From positions 1-5,388 of the forward strand of contig JALWLM010000189.1 in the NCBI GenBank assembly GCA_027084145.1: a stretch of 5,388 nucleotides of DNA, written 5' to 3'. Source of the DNA: Crocinitomicaceae bacterium. GTDB taxonomy: Bacteria > Bacteroidota > Bacteroidia > Flavobacteriales_D > Crocinitomicaceae. Position numbers and translations under genes: made by a program. A model generated the notes under the pieces. It worked only from the letters and a program-made list of their open reading frames with translations. It made no database searches and was not told the DNA's origin. Positions 1-5,388 of this stretch are shown one piece after another (positions within the stretch are counted from its first letter, which is position 1; each line of letters opens with the position of its first letter).

Positions 1-10
1 GTATTAAATA

Positions 11-835
11 ATGACAGATACTAGTTATACAAAAGAAGTTTTGGAAGAAGCAGTAAAAAATTGAGATATTGTGTATGATATAGATCCTGCTTTTAAACAA
101 GAACTTGAAGAATTGTTTGTAAATGAAAATACAAACTGAGAAATTGCTTTAAAGTCAGAAAAAATCCTTGAAAATGAAATACTAGATTTTTTTAATGAGA
201 ATGTAGTTTGACAAGAAAATGCTAAAAAAGCTTTAGCAAAATCACTTTTAGGTGTAAATAAAGTTTGAGAAAGAGAATGAGTTTTATCAGCTTTATTTTT
301 TGCGGGTCCTACATGAGTTGGTAAAACAGAATTAGCAAAACAATTATCATATCTACTTACAGGAAATAAGGAAAACATTACTATTATCCAATGAGCTGAA
401 TATCAAGAACGGGTAAAAATGTCTGCATTATTTGGTACAAGTCAATGATATGTTGGATATTGAGAAACTCCTATTTTATCAGATGTTAGATTATTTTGAA
501 AAAAAGTAACAAAAAGACATGATTTAATAAAAGATAAAGATAATTTTACTATAATTTTGGTAGATGAAGTAGAAAAAATGCATCCAAGAATTACCCAATC
601 TTTATTGGGTGTTTTAAATGAATGAAAGGTATATTTAGCTACAGGTAAAGAATATACTCAGGATGCTAAATATAGTTCTGTAACAGATGTAAGAAATACT
701 ATATGGATTTTTACTTCAAATGTTTGAAGTTTTGATGTAGCTCAAGAAAAAAATGAAAAACATATAAACCCTATCTGAGAAGATGCAAATAATAAACAAA
801 TAGATTATGTTCTATTTATTGGTGTTGAATTCTAA
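11..835 (+). CDS. ClpA/ClpB-type AAA+ ATPase fragment, TGA read as glycine (table 25), 3' truncated
   Basis: Read with TGA as Gly, this frame gives 274 residues with the landmarks of a Clp/Hsp100 AAA+ module: VVGQ (65-68), Walker A GPTGVGKT (99-106, K105), a GYVGY pore-loop-like motif (146-150), Walker B ILVDE (182-186, D185/E186) and sensor-1 TSN (N237) followed by VGS. TGA codons start at 62, 137, 209, 266, 278, 314, 392, 446, 461, 497, 623, 725 and 776. Those at residues 67, 102, 146, 205 and 239 sit on glycines conserved in the family. GGN codons supply nine further glycines, and one TGG supplies Trp. An in-frame TAA at 5-7 supports the ATG at 11 as the start, although no ribosome binding site is visible. 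The family unfolds or remodels proteins using ATP. No Clp N-domain or first AAA ring is present. The expected FRPEFLNRID-like arginine-finger region and sensor-2 domain are missing, and the last 15-20 residues match nothing expected. I infer truncation at the contig junction. Under the standard code the region would look non-coding. Confidence 0.82.
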
Positions 836-850
836 AATATACAACTAGAT
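780..850. other. Probable chimeric junction: table-25 segment to Bacteroidota segment
   Basis: Before this interval the DNA is very AT-rich and codes with TGA as glycine; the last such codon is at 776-778. After it, the DNA has moderate GC, uses GGN for glycine and has no in-frame TGA. The AAA+ frame loses family similarity after the sensor-1 motif and ends at a TAA at 833-835. Only 15 bases then separate it from the siaB start. The exact breakpoint cannot be fixed from sequence alone, and no transposon end or long repeat marks it. Confidence 0.7.
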
Positions 851-1435
851 ATGAGTCAGGTACTAAAAAATAATTATTCTGCCCTCGAGTTTGTTTATGA
901 GTTTTACCTTAAGATGAAAAAGAGTAATATAAGTTTGGCATACGAAGGAGAAATAACGCACCAGATAACAAAGGCTTTTACTGCACTTGCCGAAAGTAGT
1001 ATGCAGAGGGAGCAGGATTATACTACAGTACAGAAAAAGGTTTTTCACGTAATGGTGGAATGTCTGCAGAACGTTTCAAAGCATGCAGAGCGTGATTTTA
1101 ATTATTATTCATCTAAAGATGGACGTGGGATTTTTCTTATTAGCAAAGATGAGAAAGAGTACAATATCACAACCGGCAATATTATAAAGAATGATAAGGT
1201 GGAATCCCTGCGCGAACTTCTGGAGAAGATTAATAGTATGACAAAAGAAGAGCTTACAAAATTATATAAACAACAGATACGTGAGGGACGCCTCTCTCCT
1301 AAAGGAGGTGCAGGTCTTGGCTTTATTGATATAGCACGCAAGACAGGACAAAAATTAATATACAGTTTCTTGCGAATAGATGATGAAAATTCTTTCTTTG
1401 TGCTTACTTCTACTATTCCACGAATTAAATCGTAA
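851..1435 (+). CDS. siaB: SiaB-family protein kinase (DUF6272)
   Basis: This 194-residue soluble protein resembles the SiaB family, single-domain kinases related to the GHKL/HATPase fold that phosphorylate SiaC on Ser/Thr. The N-terminal part (about 12-35) has the FYxxxKKxNISLAYEGEIT pattern typical of the family. A helix at about 63-79 carries the N-box-like E70-x-x-x-N74 followed by H78. A glycine-rich G-box-like SPKGGAGLGF at 149-158 would close over ATP. No signal peptide or membrane segment is seen. The ATG at 851 gives a normal N-terminus. There is no Shine-Dalgarno upstream, as is common in Bacteroidota. The next gene is siaC, 73 bases downstream on the same strand, which is the expected kinase-substrate pairing. 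The gene looks intact, but its upstream neighbours, possibly including a SiaA-like PP2C phosphatase, are lost at the junction just before it. The family call is firm. The substrate is inferred from context. Confidence 0.85.
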   Translation: MSQVLKNNYSALEFVYEFYLKMKKSNISLAYEGEITHQITKAFTALAESSMQREQDYTTVQKKVFHVMVECLQNVSKHAERDFNYYSSKDGRGIFLISKDEKEYNITTGNIIKNDKVESLRELLEKINSMTKEELTKLYKQQIREGRLSPKGGAGLGFIDIARKTGQKLIYSFLRIDDENSFFVLTSTIPRIKS

Positions 1436-1508
1436 TAGTATTGTATTCTAATAAAAATTGTAATTTGATTTTAAAAATTTAAACCTTAAACACAAAAAGC
1501 TTAAGAAT

Positions 1509-1901
1509 ATGTTGCAACCATTAAGAATTCAGGGAACAGACGATACACCGACCGTTATTCTGGATCCTAATCCTGATAGCCCACATTTTGAAATATCAGG
1601 GCGTTCACTGCCAGAAGACGTTGTGGCTTTTTACGAACCAATATTAGAATGGTTGGACGAGTATGCAAAAAATCCTTTACCAAAGACAGTTTTCGATTTC
1701 AAGTTGGAGTATTTTAATACTGCTTCGTCAAAATTACTTCTGGATATTCTGCTCAAACTAGAGGATATGTATGATGACGGACATGATGTATTAGTACGTT
1801 GGCATTATCCCGAAGACGACGAAGATATGCAAGAAGCTGGTGAGGAATATGCCGATATTGTAGAGGTGCCTTTTGAGCAAGTCCCTTACCAAATTGATTA
1901 A
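1509..1901 (+). CDS. siaC: SiaC-family regulatory phosphoprotein (DUF1987)
   Basis: This 130-residue acidic protein matches the SiaC family, which has a fold similar to anti-sigma-factor antagonists. The N-terminal strand region PTVILDP (14-20), HFEISGRSLPED (26-37) and the segment FDFKLEYFNTASSKLLLDI (62-80) are the recognisable blocks. T71, within YFNTASSK, is the likely phosphorylation site, equivalent to T68 of Pseudomonas aeruginosa SiaC; S73 and S74 are close alternatives. In Pseudomonas, SiaB phosphorylates SiaC, SiaA reverses this, and unphosphorylated SiaC activates the diguanylate cyclase SiaD. No siaD or siaA lies in this window. The gene sits 73 bases after siaB and 21 bases before the ABC protein, all on one strand, which suggests one operon. 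The 73-base gap is AT-rich. I found no good Bacteroidota TAnnTTTG promoter or hairpin in it. The C-terminal part is rich in Asp and Glu (102-119). Confidence 0.88.
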   Translation: MLQPLRIQGTDDTPTVILDPNPDSPHFEISGRSLPEDVVAFYEPILEWLDEYAKNPLPKTVFDFKLEYFNTASSKLLLDILLKLEDMYDDGHDVLVRWHYPEDDEDMQEAGEEYADIVEVPFEQVPYQID

Positions 1902-1922
1902 CAATTAGTCAAAGCCTGACGT

Positions 1923-4900
1923 ATGAGTGAAGAAATCTTAAATGCTTTAATACAGTTATTTGCTATTATAGCTAAGCAGGATGAGGGCTTGCATCCTAAA
2001 GAATTGGAGTATGTTGAATCATTTCTCACTCAGCAATTAGGAAAAGAAAGTGTAGAAGAATATCTTATTCAATTTAAGAAAAAAGCAACTCAAGAAGACC
2101 AGAAAAAAACAAGGCGTACAGATAAAAAACTTACACTAGTTAGTGATTCGGTAAGAATCCTTGGATTATGTAAGAAAATTAACAAGACCTTAAACCGCCG
2201 TCAGAAAGTTGTCGTTCTGGTACGTTTGTTCGAAATGGTCAACGCTAGCAGGCAGTTCACAGCCCAGCGTATGGCCATAATTAATACAGTAGCAGAAGTC
2301 TTTAATATTGACCGGGAAGAATACGAAGAAATTCACAACTTTGTAGTTTCAGAATCCCAGGAAGAGCTTGATTTTGATTCTATTCTGATTGTAGATGACA
2401 AGGAAGTAGAATGTAAAAAATGTAAATTTATCAAGACCGAATCTATTGACGGTTATTTAATAATCTTGCGTGTTAAGAGTGCAGACCTGTATTTCCTCCG
2501 TTATACAGGCAATGATAGTATATTACTTAACGGATTACCTGTATTTAATAACCGTATTTATCTTTTTGCCACTGGTGCTACAGTCAAGTTGCCACGTGGT
2601 AAACCTATTTACTACAGTGATGTAGTAGCTAAGTTCCTGGCAGATTATTCTGCTATCCGCCTTTCGTTTGACGTTATTGATGTCCATTATCGTTTTCCTA
2701 CAGGTGACGTTGGGCTTCACAGGATCAATTTTTCAGAAACCCAGGGAAAGCTCATAGGTATTATGGGCGCAAGTGGTTCGGGTAAAACTACATTGCTCAA
2801 CGTCCTGACAGGCATATACACACCTACTGATGGGCAGGTTCTCATAAATGGGATAGATTTACATAAGGAAAAAGAAAAACTAGAGGGAGTATTGGGCTAT
2901 GTACCTCAAGATGACCTGCTTATCGAAGAGCTTACAGTTTTTGAAAATCTTTATTACAACGCTCTTTTGTGTTTCCGTGATAAGACAAAGGCTGAGATTA
3001 AAGAGCTGGTCAATAAAACTCTAAAAAGCCTTGGTCTTTATCAAATCCGCCACCTGAAAGTAGGAAATATCTTTAACAAGCTTATTAGTGGTGGACAGAG
3101 AAAGAGGTTAAATGTTGCACTGGAGCTTATCCGGGAGCCGAGTATTTTGTTTGTTGATGAGCCTACTACCGGCCTGTCATCCAGGGATTCGGAGAATGTA
3201 ATGGACCTGCTCAGAGAGCTGGCTCTCAAAGGTAAGCTCGTCATCGTTGTAATTCACCAGCCATCGTCAGACATCTACAAGATGTTTGACAATATGCTTA
3301 TCCTGGATACAGGTTACCAGGTATATTATGGTAATCCAATTGAGGCAATAATTTATTTTAAGCAGCTAGATAACCAGGTTAATGCAGATGTAGGAGAGTG
3401 TCCTGTTTGTGGTACAGTTAGGCCAGAGCTAATTTTTAATATTTTAGAGGCAAAGAAGGTTGATGAATTTGGCCATTATATAGAAGAGCGTAAGGTAAGT
3501 CCTAAGAAATGGGAGGAGTACTTCACAACATTGAAGAAAGTTGAGAGAGTGCCAACAGTGACAGATCCTCCTAAGGGTGCATTGAATTTGCCTAGCCGTA
3601 TAAAGCAATATCTCGTTTTTCTCAAGAGGGATCTTAAGGCCAAGTTGAGCAATTCCCAATACGTAGTTCTAACCCTTACGGAAGCGCCACTATTGGGAGG
3701 TATATTGGCGTTCTTGATACGCTATATTGCCGACCCCATGTCTAATGTATATATTTTCTATGATAATGTGAACATGCCTGCTTATATTTTTATGAGTATT
3801 GTTGTGGCGCTGTTTTTAGGACTGTTGATAAGTGCAGAAGAGATTTTCCGGGATCGTAAAATATTGAAACGGGAGAAGTTTTTGAATTTGAACAGGCATA
3901 GTTATCTAATGGCTAAGATTACAATTTTATTAGTCATTTCTGCTATACAGGCATTTGAGTATACATTGGTAGGTAATTTAATCCTTGGTATTAAGGATAT
4001 GATGTTTATTTATTGGTTTGCCTTGTTTTCGACTTATGTATTTGCAGTAATGTTGGGTCTTAATATTTCTGCATCTTTCAATTCTGCTGTTACGATTTAC
4101 ATTATGATTCCGTTGATAATGATTCCATTGATGGCATTGGGAGGTGCTTTCTTTAGTTTTGACAAATTAAACAGAAAGATAAGTACTATAGGGAAGGTAC
4201 CACCAATAGCCGAATTCATGGAGTCACGTTGGGCCTATGAGGCATTAATGGTTTACCAATTCAAAAATAACCGTTTTGAGCGTATTTTCTTTGATCTGGA
4301 CAAGGCTATTAGCCAGGCGGATTACAAGCAAGTACACTGGATACCTGCCATTAAAGACCATCTTAATGATGCGTATGATGCGTTAATAACAATGGAAGAA
4401 GAGCCAGATGCTAATATTGATTCTTTGAAATTTGTTATAGAGGATAACCTAAAGCTTGTTTACAATGAGTTAAAAGAAGAGTTGCGGAAGAACAAACAAG
4501 TGGCCTTTGACTATCTGGATAAGCTTAATTTACAGGGTTTTGATGAGGATGTTTATGATGCTACTATTGATTATTTAGATCAATTGAATGATTACTATGG
4601 ACAGATTTTCTTTAATAAGGATAGCGAGAAAGAAGCAATAAAGACTTATCTGGCCAAGAAGTATGGTCCTCATTATTATATTGCTCTGAGAAATAAATAT
4701 CACAATGAGCATATCGAAGATATAGTGACAAATAAGTTTGAAAAATATAAGATCTTGGAGTACAAACACCATCTTATCCAGCAGACAGATCCTATTTTCC
4801 AGGATCCGGATGATAGTCATTGGATAGGCTTCAGGAGCCATTTCTTTGCTCCTAAGAAGTATTTTATGGGACATTATTTTGAGACATATTGGTTTAATAT

Positions 4901-5060
4901 GGCAGTGATTTGGTTTATGGCTTTATTGTTGTATCCTCCACTATATTATGAGCATTTCCGTAGGTTTATTGATTGGATAAGCAGAATTAAGCTTTCCAAA
5001 ATATTCGCTGGAATAAAAAAAGGTTCTAATAAGGAGGAAAAATCAGTTGCCAGTGTATAA
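1923..5060 (+). CDS. ABCG-type ABC transporter with N-terminal TerB-like domain (half-transporter, 1045 aa)
   Basis: The ATPase and membrane domains form one chain in the ABCG order. Residues 1-140 are helical and TerB-like, with AxxDxxxxxxE at about 17-27 and a second helical repeat at about 80-135. Residues 150-235 are beta-rich, perhaps a degenerate FHA-like domain, and contain C164-x-x-C167. The ATPase domain has Walker A GASGSGKT (282-289), Q-loop Q329, signature SGGQ (389-392), Walker B with D412 and E413, and switch H445, so it looks catalytically intact. A further C493-x-x-C496 follows the ATPase. Membrane helices are predicted near 580-601, 621-640, 661-685, 693-715, 722-747 and 988-1010. 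The last two are separated by about 240 mostly helical, charged residues, far longer than a typical ABCG loop. As a half-transporter it should dimerise. The substrate is unknown. It starts 21 bases after siaC, so co-regulation or direct regulation by the SiaB/SiaC pair is plausible. The gene ends in TAA right before a probable junction, and no terminator is seen. Confidence 0.88.
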   Translation: MSEEILNALIQLFAIIAKQDEGLHPKELEYVESFLTQQLGKESVEEYLIQFKKKATQEDQKKTRRTDKKLTLVSDSVRILGLCKKINKTLNRRQKVVVLVRLFEMVNASRQFTAQRMAIINTVAEVFNIDREEYEEIHNFVVSESQEELDFDSILIVDDKEVECKKCKFIKTESIDGYLIILRVKSADLYFLRYTGNDSILLNGLPVFNNRIYLFATGATVKLPRGKPIYYSDVVAKFLADYSAIRLSFDVIDVHYRFPTGDVGLHRINFSETQGKLIGIMGASGSGKTTLLNVLTGIYTPTDGQVLINGIDLHKEKEKLEGVLGYVPQDDLLIEELTVFENLYYNALLCFRDKTKAEIKELVNKTLKSLGLYQIRHLKVGNIFNKLISGGQRKRLNVALELIREPSILFVDEPTTGLSSRDSENVMDLLRELALKGKLVIVVIHQPSSDIYKMFDNMLILDTGYQVYYGNPIEAIIYFKQLDNQVNADVGECPVCGTVRPELIFNILEAKKVDEFGHYIEERKVSPKKWEEYFTTLKKVERVPTVTDPPKGALNLPSRIKQYLVFLKRDLKAKLSNSQYVVLTLTEAPLLGGILAFLIRYIADPMSNVYIFYDNVNMPAYIFMSIVVALFLGLLISAEEIFRDRKILKREKFLNLNRHSYLMAKITILLVISAIQAFEYTLVGNLILGIKDMMFIYWFALFSTYVFAVMLGLNISASFNSAVTIYIMIPLIMIPLMALGGAFFSFDKLNRKISTIGKVPPIAEFMESRWAYEALMVYQFKNNRFERIFFDLDKAISQADYKQVHWIPAIKDHLNDAYDALITMEEEPDANIDSLKFVIEDNLKLVYNELKEELRKNKQVAFDYLDKLNLQGFDEDVYDATIDYLDQLNDYYGQIFFNKDSEKEAIKTYLAKKYGPHYYIALRNKYHNEHIEDIVTNKFEKYKILEYKHHLIQQTDPIFQDPDDSHWIGFRSHFFAPKKYFMGHYFETYWFNMAVIWFMALLLYPPLYYEHFRRFIDWISRIKLSKIFAGIKKGSNKEEKSVASV

Positions 5061-5388
5061 GTTTTAGCTTTGTATTTATTAAAATAAAATCATTTTTAAC
5101 AAGTCCATAAGCTCTAAATCCTGATTTTGGATTAATTTCATCAGGATTTGATGAAATTTTTAATATCCATTTATTCCACTCACATCTCTCATGGAACCCA
5201 TGTTGTCCTGGCAGTGGAACAGTATGTCCAACTCTTGTTGGAGTCCATGCACCTAAATTACCAGCATGTCTTCTTGTTTTTTCTGACTTGTGTGATGTTA
5301 ATTTTACTCCAAATCTTTTAACAGCACCTTGAAATCCTTTTCCTTTTGTAATTCCATGAGAATCAACTAACTCTCCACTATTAAAAAC
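5026..5388 (-). CDS. rpl3: Archaeal-type 50S ribosomal protein L3 (uL3), partial at both ends
   Basis: Read from 5388 downwards, the frame opens without a start and gives 120 residues before a TAG at 5026-5028. Residues 1-105 (5388 to about 5074) match the C-terminal half of archaeal/eukaryotic uL3: TKGKGFQGAVKRFGVKL (14-30), SHKSEKTRRHAGNLGAW (32-48), VPLPGQHGFHER (57-68), WNKWILKI (71-78) and GFRAYGLVKNDFILI (90-104). W48 in GAWTP corresponds to the tryptophan finger that reaches towards the peptidyl transferase centre. The spacing after GVKL fits archaea better than eukaryotes, and bacterial L3 is quite different here. The expected KGSIPGP-like continuation is absent. The last 15 residues (LKLIHW onwards) are antisense to the ABC gene and are probably not native, so the true fragment likely ends at about 5061-5077. 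TGG is used for Trp and there is no in-frame TGA, unlike the first segment. AT-rich composition suggests a DPANN archaeon, but this is a guess. Confidence 0.85.
   Translation of the reverse strand, partial: VFNSGELVDSHGITKGKGFQGAVKRFGVKLTSHKSEKTRRHAGNLGAWTPTRVGHTVPLPGQHGFHERCEWNKWILKISSNPDEINPKSGFRAYGLVKNDFILINTKLKLIHWQLIFPPY
5061..5077. other. Probable chimeric junction: Bacteroidota segment to archaeal segment
   Basis: The ABC transporter frame ends with TAA at 5058-5060 on the plus strand. From about 5077 onwards the minus strand encodes conserved archaeal uL3, and this similarity stops inside the interval, in the middle of the protein. A bacterial operon abutting a broken archaeal ribosomal protein gene on the opposite strand is not a natural arrangement, so an assembly or amplification join is the likely cause. 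No insertion sequence or repeat is visible. Confidence 0.7.

Noticed and set aside
25..378. Minus-strand open frame of 117 codons
   Set aside because: It is antisense to the table-25 ATPase, has low complexity rich in Ser and Phe, and matches no family. It arises from AT-rich DNA on the opposite strand.
827..832. EcoRI site GAATTC at the first junction, possibly a cloning scar
   Set aside because: The same hexamer occurs inside genes at 1525-1530 and 4212-4217, so its presence at the join is not informative.
11..835. Pseudogene, selenocysteine or TGA=Trp explanation for the interrupted ATPase frame
   Set aside because: The 13 TGAs repeatedly fall on conserved glycines and there are no frameshifts or other stops. 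Selenocysteine or Trp at Walker A and pore-loop glycines would not make a working family member.
1301..1310. Shine-Dalgarno-like AAAGGAGGTG
   Set aside because: It encodes the glycine-rich G-box of SiaB and is not followed by a plausible start codon and gene. A similar AAGGAGG at 5031-5037 encodes the lysine/glutamate tail of the transporter.
4575..4874. Minus-strand open frame of 99 codons, and similar ones at 863-1048, 1105-1341, 2535-2720, 3041-3244 and 3444-3659
   Set aside because: All lie antisense within well-supported genes and show no family motifs.
5134..5158. Perfect 10-bp inverted repeat with a 5-base loop followed by a T run, resembling a terminator for the transporter operon
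   Set aside because: The stem is AT-rich with only three G-C pairs, and it lies inside the conserved archaeal L3 coding sequence, beyond the probable junction, so it is best explained as chance.

Overview
The window does not read as one genome. It looks like three pieces from three unrelated lineages, joined at about 780-850 and about 5061-5077. Each piece differs in genetic code, base composition or gene family.

Piece 1 (about 1-835) is very AT-rich. It encodes a ClpA/ClpB-type AAA+ ATPase only if TGA is read as glycine (translation table 25, known from Gracilibacteria/BD1-5 and Absconditabacteria/SR1). There are 13 in-frame TGA codons, and several fall exactly on invariant AAA+ glycines, including the Walker A loop. 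The gene seems to start in the window and to be cut off before the arginine-finger and sensor-2 region.

Piece 2 (about 836-5060) uses the standard code and looks like Bacteroidota, probably Bacteroidales, from its gene families, its moderate GC and its lack of Shine-Dalgarno sites. It holds three complete co-directional genes: a SiaB-family protein kinase, a SiaC-family regulatory phosphoprotein (DUF1987), and a 1045-residue ABC protein. The ABC protein has an N-terminal TerB-like domain, a beta-rich middle region, an ABCG-type ATPase and an ABC-2 membrane domain with an unusually large loop before its last helix. In Pseudomonas, SiaB phosphorylates SiaC to control a diguanylate cyclase. Here the partner next door is a membrane transporter, so a phospho-switch acting on an ABC transporter is a reasonable but unproven inference.

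Piece 3 (about 5061-5388, minus strand) is the C-terminal half of an archaeal-type ribosomal protein L3 (uL3), possibly from a DPANN archaeon, cut at both ends.

The simplest explanation is a chimeric metagenomic contig. The biology worth keeping is the recoded AAA+ gene and the SiaB-SiaC-transporter cluster. No RNA genes, CRISPR arrays, insertion sequences or convincing terminators were seen, and no gene-free stretch exceeds 300 bases.
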